Source: Acidobacteriota bacterium (GTDB taxonomy: Bacteria > Acidobacteriota > Blastocatellia > Pyrinomonadales > Pyrinomonadaceae). Taken from it: a DNA stretch of 8,967 nucleotides. The stretch lies in contig JABFSB010000404.1 of NCBI GenBank assembly GCA_013140875.1, forward strand, positions 1 to 8,967, read 5' to 3'. The position numbers were made by a program, and so were the translations under genes. The notes beneath the pieces were generated by a model that was given only the letters and a program-made list of their open reading frames with translations, did no database searches and was not told where the DNA came from. This document shows, piece by piece, positions 1-5,368 of this stretch (position 1 is its first letter; each line of letters opens with the position of its first letter).

Positions 1-28
1 TCTTCCACGTTCGCTGATTTGTGACTTG

Positions 29-370
29 TCAATCGATAGTTTGAGCAGCTTGTTCGAGAGTCTTGGAGAGTATTTGGTTGAGGCTCATATTATTGGCTTT
101 TGCCATTAAAGCATATTTCTTATGAATCTCCGGCCGAAGACGCAGCACAAACTGTCCTGAGAAGCGTTTCTTCGCTTCTATTTTTTTTTCTTCGGCAAAC
201 TCGAGAAAAAGGCGGAGGCTTATCTCACCTTCCTTCCTTAGTTTCTTAATGCTGTCGGCGTAAAAATCGGCACCACCATTCAATCCCACAAATTCACCCC
301 TAAACAGGGCAATCTCAGGGTCAAAGCTGATGACAGCCTCATACTCGCCAAATTTCATTACGTTTTTCAT
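29..370 (-). CDS. hicB: HicB-family antitoxin
   Basis: Antitoxin of a type II HicAB module: HicB proteins bind and block the HicA mRNA interferase and repress their own operon through a DNA-binding domain. The 113-residue protein shows the usual two parts. Residues 1-60 have the HicB fold (a YEAVISFDPEIALFRGEFVGL-like start, then an ADFYADSIKKLR stretch). About residues 68-110 resemble a ribbon-helix-helix domain (FSGQFVLRLRPEIHKKYAL followed by MSLNQILSKTLEQA). The start ATG at 370 overlaps the TGA that ends the shifted hicA frame (ATGA, 367-370) and is preceded by GGAAAGGA, a good ribosome binding site. The reading frame is intact. Family assignment is confident; whether a working toxin partner remains is in doubt (see hicA). 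Confidence 0.88.
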   Translation of the reverse strand: MKNVMKFGEYEAVISFDPEIALFRGEFVGLNGGADFYADSIKKLRKEGEISLRLFLEFAEEKKIEAKKRFSGQFVLRLRPEIHKKYALMAKANNMSLNQILSKTLEQAAQTID

Positions 371-637
371 TCCTTTCCTTCGATCAACGGATCGTCAAGA
401 TGTTCGCTCAACCATTTTCTGATTGATTCCAGAGATCCCTTGTCCGGGTCGCGGGTGCGGACGGTGAAAGATCCGGATCTCACCAAAAAGGAAAACTCTG
501 ACGCGTGATCCTTCCGCTTCGGAAATTTCAGCCCCGAGACCCTTGAAAAGCGATTCGATATCTGCCCACCGAATGTTACCAGAAACCGGGCGACTGAATA
601 TTCTAGCAAGCGTTTTCCGGTCCTTAGCTTTCATCAC
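367..637 (-). pseudogene. hicA: HicA-family toxin gene with a +1 frameshift
   Basis: HicA toxins are small dsRBD-fold mRNA interferases. From ATG 634 (a GTG lies in frame at 637) the first frame gives 61 residues typical of the family: MKAKDRKTLARIF, then IRWADIESLF, GAEISEAEGSRVRV and FHRPHP. After HP the frame leaves the family and stops at 395. The +1 frame starting at base 450 continues with the expected C-terminus, DPDKGSLESIRKWLSEHL, and ends at 367, giving an 88-residue composite protein. The lesion lies near base 451 within CACCCGCGACCCGGAC. The shifted frame ends with an ATGA overlap onto hicB, as expected for an ancestral coupled operon, so a single-base lesion is likely. Alternatives are a sequencing error or a +1 slip at the CCC-G codon (448-445). 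The protein made without a shift would lack the C-terminal helix. Confidence 0.8.
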
Positions 638-638
638 A

Positions 639-667
639 ATGATACTAGATTATGGTACTGCTGTAAA
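639..667 (-). promoter_or_regulatory. Candidate promoter of hicAB
   Basis: TTTACA (667-662) and TATCAT (644-639) are separated by exactly 17 bases, each one base from the sigma-70 consensus. The -10 box ends only four bases before the hicA ATG at 634 and there is no Shine-Dalgarno sequence. A transcript would begin at or next to the start codon and be leaderless. Promoter strength and start are inferred. Confidence 0.5.
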
Positions 668-688
668 CGGCAAATGTTTTCCCCAGGA

Positions 689-1300
689 TCAAAAGTACGG
701 ATTCGCCATTATGCTCTCGATCGTGCCTTGGGGCATATCATCCAGGGTACGGACAAAATCGCGCATTAGCCTGAAGCTGTTTGGCAGAAATTCGTCCGGG
801 ATATCTTCGGCCCGCTCGACAAAGACCTTCATTTGCTTAGCGGCGAGCACGGCCGCGACGTGCGTTTTGGCCATCAGCTTGTCGTGTGAGTCTGGCGTGA
901 AGAATTCTCCTTTATGATCGGTCCGGGTCATCGCGGATATCATAGAAAAGCCCGTTAGAAATTCGCGTTCGTCTTCCGCGAACTTACTGTCCTTCTCGAT
1001 CAGGCCAAGTTCGCGGGTAACAATCGTATTTCTCCTGTCGTCGGGCGTTCGTTTCCCAAAAAGCGGATGGATCGCGGTCACGTTCGGCGTGTGCTTTAAC
1101 AGAAAGTCGGTGCTCGGTTTTTGAACGCTGCAAACATTGATCAGGTGCTTATTGCTATGCTCGGCCGCGAGGCTGTCATAGGCCGAGATCGGCACCGCGA
1201 GTATAACGGTTTCCGCTTCGGCATCGATCTCGAAAACCGGCGGCAATAGCTCTTTAAGGAAGGTGCCGAAAGAGCCGTCGCCGATTATGTTTATCTTCAT
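689..1300 (-). CDS. Short TyrA-like prephenate/arogenate dehydrogenase-family protein
   Basis: The 203-residue protein resembles TyrA-type dehydrogenases, which oxidatively decarboxylate prephenate or arogenate in tyrosine synthesis using NAD(P). Visible marks are an N-terminal nucleotide-binding loop GDGSFG (residues 7-12), a beta strand TVILAVP, SVQKP (58-62), the family signature IHPLFGKR (77-84), and HD at 139-140 with a further His at 147, matching the conserved His-containing helix of the family. It is shorter than typical TyrA (about 270-300 residues or more): the Rossmann part is compressed and much of the C-terminal dimerisation region is missing. No frameshift is evident. It lies 109 bases downstream of scpB on the same strand. 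It could be a genuine minimal dehydrogenase or a divergent NAD-binding relative with another substrate; the family is fairly sure, the reaction is not. Confidence 0.7.
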   Translation of the reverse strand: MKINIIGDGSFGTFLKELLPPVFEIDAEAETVILAVPISAYDSLAAEHSNKHLINVCSVQKPSTDFLLKHTPNVTAIHPLFGKRTPDDRRNTIVTRELGLIEKDSKFAEDEREFLTGFSMISAMTRTDHKGEFFTPDSHDKLMAKTHVAAVLAAKQMKVFVERAEDIPDEFLPNSFRLMRDFVRTLDDMPQGTIESIMANPYF

Positions 1301-1346
1301 GAGCGGTTAATCGTTTTGTTTCCAAAAAACTGAAAGGTGAAAAACT

Positions 1347-1415
1347 AAAAACTCCTGAGCCGGACGTTTTCCGTTCTTTGGTCTCGCCATTTAGTTTGTC
1401 CGGAGAGTTTCAGGA
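1347..1415 (-). terminator. Possible terminator after scpB
   Basis: On the minus strand an imperfect hairpin starts over the scpB stop codon: TCCTGA (1415-1410) can pair with TCAGGA (1358-1353) and CCGGAC (1403-1398) with GTCCGG (1365-1360). It is followed by GTTTTTAGTTTTT. The loop of about 32 bases is long and the two stem parts are separated by an asymmetric internal loop, so this is a weak candidate. The rest of the 1301-1409 gap is A/T-rich with no clear promoter for the TyrA-like gene. Confidence 0.3.
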
Positions 1416-1970
1416 ACTGATCAGATCCTCAAAGTCTTCGATGCTCGGAAGATCGGAAAGGTCTTTCAAACCGAAGTGAATCAGAAACTCTTTCGACGTG
1501 CCGTACTGCATCGGGCGGCCGACCGTTTCTTTGTGGCCTTTGGTGATTATCAGCCGCTTTTCGAGCAAAGTCTTGATTGCCGATGCCGATTGCACGCCGC
1601 GGATCTCAAGGATCTCGGGCACGGTGACGGGTTGTTTGTAAGCGATCACTGCGAGCGTTTCGAGCGAGGCGAGTGAAAGTTTTGCGGAAGGGCGGGTTTT
1701 CAGAAATTTGCGAACGTCTTCGTGGCATTCGGTACGAGTTGAGATCTGCCAACCACCCGCGATCTCGCGCACCTGCAGGCCGCCATTACGCTCCTCATAC
1801 GAAGACGCAAGCTCCTCAACGACGGACGCGATCATCTCCCTGTCCTCCTCAAGCACTTCAGCAAGAGTTTTGGTAGAGATGGGTTCGTCCGCGACGAATA
1901 TCAACGCCTCGACCGCGCGAGACAGTTCCGCGATATCGCGATGTTCCTTTGCTTCAGCCGTTTCAGCCAC
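1410..1970 (-). CDS. scpB: Segregation and condensation protein B
   Basis: ScpB dimers bind ScpA and, with SMC, form the bacterial condensin that compacts and separates chromosomes. The sequence has the family pattern of two winged helices. The first begins with LSRAVEALIFVADEPISTKTLAEVLE. The second contains SLASLETLAVIAYKQPVTVPEILEIRGV, followed by LLEKRLIITKGHKETVGRPMQYGTSKEFLIHFGL. I start it at GTG 1970 (186 residues) because AGGA lies six bases upstream and the start then overlaps the scpA stop by eight bases. The longer frame from TTG 2024 adds 18 residues (TTG-SNEKHSVTLFLRRC) unlike the family and lies wholly inside scpA. Translational coupling to scpA is likely, giving linked synthesis of the two partners. 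Confidence 0.93.
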   Translation of the reverse strand: MAETAEAKEHRDIAELSRAVEALIFVADEPISTKTLAEVLEEDREMIASVVEELASSYEERNGGLQVREIAGGWQISTRTECHEDVRKFLKTRPSAKLSLASLETLAVIAYKQPVTVPEILEIRGVQSASAIKTLLEKRLIITKGHKETVGRPMQYGTSKEFLIHFGLKDLSDLPSIEDFEDLISS

Positions 1971-2748
1971 TTTGTTCCTGCACCTTCTTAAGAATAATGT
2001 CACCGAATGTTTTTCGTTGGACAAGTTTCACGCCTTCGGTCCTAACTATCTCTAACACGGCGACGAATGCGGTCACGAGTTCACGCCGCGAATGGAGCTC
2101 GGCGAAGAAATCGATGACGCTCAACTCGCCTACCTCGAGGATCCTTTTTTTCAAATTGCGGATCATATCCGCAAGCGAGATCTCTTCGCGGTGGATCTCC
2201 ATTTTGACCTCTTCCTTGTGGCGGGAAAGGATTTTTTCGAACACACTTAAAAGGTCGAAAACGGTAGCACTTATCTCGGCATTGTTGTCGTCCGATTCGA
2301 TCTTGCCGCGGGCAAATACCGCCTGTTCGATCGTCGTTTTCTCATAAAGCATCTCGGCGGCAGCCTTGAACTTTTCGTATTCGAGCAGCCTGTCGACCAA
2401 TTCCTTACGCGGGTCGTCGATATCTTCGTCCTCGACCGCCGCCGGATCGTGCGGAAGCAGCATCCGCGACTTAATTTCGATCAACTGCGCCGCCATTACG
2501 AGAAACTCGGCGGCGACGGCGATATCCAAACGCTTCATCATTCGGATGTAGGTCAAATATTCGTCCGTGATCTTCGCGATCGGGATATCGAAAATGTTTG
2601 CCTGTTCCTGCCTGATCAGGTAAAGCAACAGATCGAGCGGCCCCGCGAACTCGCCGAGCTTGATCTTCAACTCGTCATGCGACTCGGCAAAGATCTCGGC
2701 CGTCTCTTTATGAAAATCGAACGTGTATTGTTCAGGCTGTGGCTGCAT
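1963..2748 (-). CDS. scpA: Segregation and condensation protein A
   Basis: ScpA is the kleisin that bridges the SMC heads and binds ScpB in bacterial condensin. The 261-residue protein has the diagnostic N-terminal domain: LGEFAGPLDLLLYLIRQEQANIFDIPIAKITDEYL (about residues 31-65), then AAEFLVMAAQLIEIKSRMLLP. A charged linker (EDEDIDDPRKELVDRLLEYEKF) follows. The C-terminal winged helix, which contacts the SMC head, contains VIDFFAELHSRRELVTAFVAVLEIVR. Length is normal. Start ATG 2748 has no Shine-Dalgarno sequence but sits about ten bases from a -10-like TAAAAT, so a near-leaderless message is possible. The gene is divergent from the DUF433/DUF5615 module and overlaps scpB downstream. Confidence 0.95.
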   Translation of the reverse strand: MQPQPEQYTFDFHKETAEIFAESHDELKIKLGEFAGPLDLLLYLIRQEQANIFDIPIAKITDEYLTYIRMMKRLDIAVAAEFLVMAAQLIEIKSRMLLPHDPAAVEDEDIDDPRKELVDRLLEYEKFKAAAEMLYEKTTIEQAVFARGKIESDDNNAEISATVFDLLSVFEKILSRHKEEVKMEIHREEISLADMIRNLKKRILEVGELSVIDFFAELHSRRELVTAFVAVLEIVRTEGVKLVQRKTFGDIILKKVQEQSG

Positions 2749-2757
2749 CGATAATGG

Positions 2758-2785
2758 ATTTTAACTTAATGCCCGAAAGACTCAA
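2758..2785 (-). promoter_or_regulatory. Candidate promoter of scpA
   Basis: TTGAGT (2785-2780) and TAAAAT (2763-2758) are spaced by 16 bases. The expected transcription start, near 2751, is only about three bases before the scpA ATG at 2748. No Shine-Dalgarno sequence is present. The match is moderate and the site shares an 87-base divergent gap with the DUF433 gene. Confidence 0.4.
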
Positions 2786-2822
2786 AACAAGGAAAAGATA
2801 GATATCCGCAATCGAATCACGC

Positions 2823-2828
2823 TATAAT
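2823..2828 (+). promoter_or_regulatory. Consensus -10 box of the DUF433 operon
   Basis: A perfect TATAAT lies eight bases before the GTG start at 2836, so transcription would begin at about the start codon itself. No clear -35 box is seen at the usual distance (AGATAT at 2800-2805 is poor). The gene lacks a Shine-Dalgarno sequence, which again fits a leaderless message. Confidence 0.45.
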
Positions 2829-2835
2829 TCAATTT

Positions 2836-3054
2836 GTGAAACATCCTGTGATAGAAATCGATCCGAATAAAGTCAGCGGGGCTCCCGTTTTCGCCGGCAC
2901 CCGAGTGCCGATCAAGAACCTCTTCGACTATTTGGAAGGCGGCGACAGTCTGGAGGATTTTCTGGAAGGATTTCCTCCTATTACGCGTGAACACGCGATC
3001 GCGGTGCTAAAGCTTGCCGAACAATCTCTCGTGAAGGAAGTTGTCCCAAATTGA
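2836..3054 (+). CDS. DUF433 antitoxin-like protein
   Basis: This 72-residue DUF433 protein has the typical opening IEIDPNKVSGAPVFAGTRVPIKNLFDYLEGGDSLEDFLEGFPPITREHAIAVLKLA. The GxPxxxGTRVPV-type motif and the following two helices form the winged-helix-like DUF433 fold. DUF433 proteins are commonly encoded just upstream of a PIN-like DUF5615 protein and are regarded as antitoxins and autoregulators of such pairs. Here the partner follows with a four-base overlap (TTGA, 3051-3054). The start is GTG 2836, the only sensible one because the conserved domain begins at residue 5. The family is certain from sequence; antitoxin activity is inferred from family and context. Confidence 0.85.
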   Translation: MKHPVIEIDPNKVSGAPVFAGTRVPIKNLFDYLEGGDSLEDFLEGFPPITREHAIAVLKLAEQSLVKEVVPN

Positions 3055-3377
3055 AGATCCTATTGGACCACAACCTTGACCGTCGGCTGAAGAATAGCCT
3101 TTCCGATTTTGAATGCTGGACCACGCAGGAGATGGGTTGGTCGAACGCCCAGAACGGCGAATTGTTATCTCTCGCCGAAGTCGAAGGGTTTGCGGTGCTT
3201 CTTACAGCAGATGCAAATATCAAAGCACAGCAGAACCTTTCGGGAAGATTAATATCGGTCCTGGTTCTCAGGGCATTAAACAATCGCCTTGTAACTCACA
3301 TCGAAATGCTTGAGGATGTCCGTTCCGAGTTGTCGAAGATCAGAAAAGGCGAGGTCGTGGAGATTTTTCACCGGTAA
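3051..3377 (+). CDS. DUF5615 PIN-like protein, putative toxin
   Basis: This 108-residue protein belongs to the DUF5615 (Mut7-C/PIN-like) family, relatives of VapC nucleases. It opens with MKILLDHNLDRRLKNSL; the acidic residues placed as in the PIN active site are Asp6, Glu37 (QNGELL) and Asp54 (LTADANI). It then has the family's QQNLSGRLISVLVLRA core and a C-terminal helix ending in EVVEIFHR. The start is TTG 3051, overlapping the DUF433 stop as TTGA; AAGGAAG lies about ten bases upstream and can act as the ribosome binding site. The overlap points to translational coupling with its likely antitoxin. RNase activity is inferred from the fold; no substrate can be named. The gene converges on the DinB-family gene with only 15 bases between the two stop codons and no terminator. 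Confidence 0.82.
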   Translation: MKILLDHNLDRRLKNSLSDFECWTTQEMGWSNAQNGELLSLAEVEGFAVLLTADANIKAQQNLSGRLISVLVLRALNNRLVTHIEMLEDVRSELSKIRKGEVVEIFHR

Positions 3378-3392
3378 ATAAAGCCGATTAAC

Positions 3393-3860
3393 TTAAATAT
3401 ACTTCGTCTCTCGTAAATAAATTATGTAGTCGATCTTTGGCGGTTCAAAGCCGTCTTCGCGGAGTTTCAGCATGATATTTCCGCGATGAATCGACGAATG
3501 GAACAGGACGTGAGTCAAAAGCTCGCGAAACGAGTTTTCGTGCTCGACGCCTTCGCTCGTTTTGTATCGGGTTGTTACGTTCAGCCCGTCCTCTTCGAAC
3601 CGCCTTAGCAGCTTTTCGTAATTTTCGGCTGTTTCGCGGGCCAATTCGCCGCAACCTTCGATCGGGAGTTGAGGCCAGAAGTCGAAACCGGTCGAGTCCT
3701 TGCCGTAGAGCCGTTCGTAATATTCCTTTTCGGTGATCAGCAGGTGCGCCAGGATTTCTAACGCTCTTATCGAATCCGCCGATTTTAACGCAACGATCAA
3801 CCGGCGATTTGCCCAGTCGTTGTAATTAAACAAGTGGCGAAGGTGCTCGACGGTGTGCAT
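3393..3860 (-). CDS. DinB-family protein
   Basis: This 155-residue protein has the DinB/YfiT four-helix-bundle pattern. It begins EHLRHLFNYNDWANRRLIVAL; helix 2 carries His39 (EILAHLLITEKEYYERL) and a late helix has the HVLFHSSIHRGNIMLKL motif with His117, His121 and His125. His39, His121 and His125 are the expected metal ligands, usually for nickel or zinc. DinB relatives include thiol-dependent S-transferases (for example with bacillithiol or mycothiol), but most members lack a known reaction, so none is assigned. The start ATG 3860 follows GGAGAA at about nine bases. The gene is last in a same-strand run of five genes; the gap before it holds a GC-rich palindrome (3879-3946). Confidence 0.85.
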   Translation of the reverse strand: MHTVEHLRHLFNYNDWANRRLIVALKSADSIRALEILAHLLITEKEYYERLYGKDSTGFDFWPQLPIEGCGELARETAENYEKLLRRFEEDGLNVTTRYKTSEGVEHENSFRELLTHVLFHSSIHRGNIMLKLREDGFEPPKIDYIIYLRETKYI

Positions 3861-3878
3861 CGATCAAGTTCTCCGGCG

Positions 3879-3946
3879 GAAGCCCGCGCGTGAGCAAGGG
3901 CGTAATGCTCAAGTTGGATGTTACGCCCTTGCTCACGCGCGGCTTC
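3879..3946. repeat. GC-rich palindrome, GTGAGCAAGGG family
   Basis: GAAGCC plus a 20-base arm (3879-3905, with a single extra C at 3885) is the exact inverse of 3921-3946, with a 15-base loop. The arm includes GCGCGTGAGCAAGGGCG. The same core, GTGAGCAAGGG with flanking GCG, recurs at 7975-8105. It lies between the DUF2237 and DinB genes and has no T-run on either side, so a simple terminator is unlikely. It resembles a REP-type dispersed extragenic element. Confidence 0.75.
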
Positions 3947-3951
3947 TGCAA

Positions 3952-4359
3952 TTAATCTTCGACGGCGTGTTTCTTTAAATCGGCTAAACTCACCACGCTT
4001 AAAGCAGCTTCATGCGTAGCTTCGAGATAAACTTCTGGAGCCATGCCGGCCTGCAACGCCTCGCGCCAGCGGAGCATGCAAAGGCACCATTTGTCGCCTT
4101 CCTTTAATCCGGGAAACGCATATTGCGGCATCGGTGTCGAGAGGTCGTTTCCGACCATCATCGAAAACTCAAGGAATTTCTGCGTCGCTCGGATACAGAC
4201 CGTGTGGCGTCCGGTATCGTCGACTCCGGTCCGGCAATAGCCATCACGATAGAATCCCGTCATCGGGTCGGTGCAGCATGATTCCAACTCGCCGCCCAGA
4301 ACATTTCGCGGCTTTACATTGTGGCCGTTGCCGTTCCCATTTCCGTTAATGTAGCTCAT
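3952..4359 (-). CDS. DUF2237 family protein
   Basis: This 135-residue protein is recognisable as DUF2237, a small conserved family of unknown function. Typical stretches are NVLGGELESCC (Cys28, Cys29), DPMTGFYRDGYC (31-42), DDTGRHTVCIRAT (Cys55), FLEFSMMVGNDLSTP, FPGLKEGDKWCLCMLRW (Cys92, Cys94) and the tail APEVYLEATHEAAL. The conserved Cys and His suggest a metal or redox site, but this is not established. Residues 4-14 are a short low-complexity Asn-Gly repeat, outside the conserved domain and probably a flexible tail. Start ATG 4359 has only a weak AGAAG ribosome binding site. A 26-base-arm palindrome lies between it and the ArsC-like gene. Confidence 0.85.
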   Translation of the reverse strand: MSYINGNGNGNGHNVKPRNVLGGELESCCTDPMTGFYRDGYCRTGVDDTGRHTVCIRATQKFLEFSMMVGNDLSTPMPQYAFPGLKEGDKWCLCMLRWREALQAGMAPEVYLEATHEAALSVVSLADLKKHAVED

Positions 4360-4370
4360 CTGAAACTTCT

Positions 4371-4435
4371 AACAGGATATACAAGATGATTAGGATTTTT
4401 TCTGCTCATATCCTGATCATCCTGTATATTCTGTT
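4371..4435. repeat. AACAGGATATACA-type inverted repeat
   Basis: The 26-base arms at 4371-4396 and 4410-4435 match at 23 positions around a 13-base T-rich loop. The three differences are all transitions, so each can be G-U paired in the transcript of one or other strand. The unit AACAGGATATACAAGATGAT is repeat-like rather than coding and fills the gap between the DUF2237 and ArsC-like genes. Confidence 0.65.
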
Positions 4436-4440
4436 TCAAC

Positions 4441-4800
4441 TCAATCTTTGATGATCTCAAGCGCCTTTTCGATCGGACGGGCGAGCACCGCCTTGTCGCC
4501 AACCTCGACTATCGGTCGCTGGATGATGTTGGGAAATTTTACCATAGCCGCGATCACCTCTTTATCGCTGGAATCTTTGTCGATCCCCGCGCGTTTGCAG
4601 TCAGGTTCATTCCGACGCAGCACATCGAATGGCTTTAATCCTGTCTTTCTTAAAAGGCCGGTCAGCTTTATCTCGTCGAACGGTTCGATAAAGTAATTGA
4701 CCTTCTTCCAGTCAATGCCGTTCTCCTCGAAAAGCCTATTCAGCTTTCGGCAAGTTGTGCAGGTCGGTTTTTCGTAAACGGTAATCTTCGGTTCCGACAT
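4441..4800 (-). CDS. ArsC/Spx-family thioredoxin-fold protein
   Basis: A 119-residue thioredoxin-fold protein of the ArsC/Spx/YffB group. KITVYEKPTCTTCRKLNRLFEENGIDW opens it, with a Cys14-X2-Cys17 pair at the start of helix 1. KKVNYFIEPF and LLRKTGLKPFDVLRRNE follow, then PNIIQRPIVEVGDKAVLARP, which carries the family's cis-proline region (RPIV). Members include glutaredoxin-linked arsenate reductases and Spx-type regulators; the CxxC pair fits a redox role but does not separate these. No arsenic resistance gene is nearby, so arsenate reduction is not claimed. I chose ATG 4800 over the longer frame from 4857, because the extra N-terminal residues fall inside a palindrome (4811-4881). GGAAAA precedes the start. 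It follows the DUF779 gene. Confidence 0.85.
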   Translation of the reverse strand: MSEPKITVYEKPTCTTCRKLNRLFEENGIDWKKVNYFIEPFDEIKLTGLLRKTGLKPFDVLRRNEPDCKRAGIDKDSSDKEVIAAMVKFPNIIQRPIVEVGDKAVLARPIEKALEIIKD

Positions 4801-4810
4801 AATTTTCCAC

Positions 4811-4881
4811 GATTGTAAATTGTAAATTGGAAGATTGTTAATTGGACCAATGAACAATTTTTCAATTTACAATTTACGATC
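4811..4881. repeat. Near-perfect 71-base AT-rich palindrome
   Basis: Bases 4811-4845 pair with 4881-4847 across one unpaired base (A4846). I count 35 positions: 31 Watson-Crick pairs, three G-T pairs (4814, 4830, 4833) and one mismatch (4840/4852). The inner part TTGTTAATTGG/CCAATGAACAA and outer GATTGTAAATTG units continue without a break. It overlaps the DUF779 stop codon and ends ten bases before the ArsC-like start, so in the mRNA it would form a long hairpin just ahead of that gene. Confidence 0.8.
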
Positions 4882-5275
4882 AAGTTATCGCAGCAATCAC
4901 ATCGCCCGAACGAACCGCGGTCAGGTTTTGCGATTCGTCATAACTAAACACCCGCGACTTGGTAACAAATCTTAGTCCGAGCGGAATTTCCAGCGAAAAG
5001 CTGGCGCCGCGGCCTTTGGTAACATCAATGGTCAATTCCGTATGCTGCCAGAATTCGAACTGGTCTTTGGCCATATAAAAATCGCACCCCGCGATCTCCC
5101 CCAGCCAGACATCGCTTGACCCGACCATGAATTCACCCTTCGGATAACACATCGGCGAAGACCCGTCACAGCACCCGCCGCTTTGGTGGAACATCAGTTC
5201 GCCGTGTTTTTCCCGAAGTTGATTAACGATGACTTCGGCTTCCGGTGTGATTTTTACTCTTGCAATTGTATTCAT
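4880..5275 (-). CDS. DUF779 family protein
   Basis: This 131-residue DUF779 protein has the family core ELMFHQSGGCCDGSSPMCY (His and three Cys residues), then GSSDVWLGEIAGCDFYM, FEFWQHTELTIDV and SLEIPLGLRFVTKSR. DUF779 genes are often found next to NAD-dependent aldehyde dehydrogenases, as here, where the dehydrogenase is directly upstream on the same strand. The function is unknown; the conserved His/Cys cluster suggests metal binding. I start at ATG 5275, since the eight extra residues of the longer frame (from 5299) are not part of the family pattern and lie in a palindrome. There is no good Shine-Dalgarno sequence at this start. Its stop lies inside the palindrome 4811-4881. Confidence 0.85.
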   Translation of the reverse strand: MNTIARVKITPEAEVIVNQLREKHGELMFHQSGGCCDGSSPMCYPKGEFMVGSSDVWLGEIAGCDFYMAKDQFEFWQHTELTIDVTKGRGASFSLEIPLGLRFVTKSRVFSYDESQNLTAVRSGDVIAAIT

Positions 5276-5290
5276 AAGAAAACAAAGAAA

Positions 5291-5368
5291 TTTGCCCACG
5301 AATTACCCGAATCGGGCGAATAAGAATTTCTCTTTTATTCGCGTTCATTCGCGTAATTCGCAGGCAAA
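5291..5368. repeat. ATTCGCG-type inverted repeat
   Basis: An imperfect palindrome between the aldehyde dehydrogenase and DUF779 genes. The arm at 5291-5323 pairs with 5335-5368, sharing TTTGCC, CGAATTAC, CGAAT and CGAATAA blocks in inverse order, with a loop of about 11 bases. Two neighbouring differences (bases 5297-5298) become G-U pairs in the minus-strand transcript, the strand both genes use. On that strand it is followed by TTTCTTTGTTTTC, so it may help end the dehydrogenase transcript. Confidence 0.65.

Noticed and set aside
543..917. Plus-strand open frame of 124 codons
   Set aside because: It crosses the hicA and TyrA-like genes in antisense and has no protein family features.
4441..4800. 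Naming the gene arsC as an arsenate reductase
   Set aside because: The CxxC form is shared with Spx/YffB-type proteins and there is no arsenic transporter or ArsR nearby.
4801..4857. N-terminal extension of the ArsC-like protein
   Set aside because: The extra 19 residues are encoded by the palindrome, and the conserved thioredoxin-fold strand starts just after ATG 4800.
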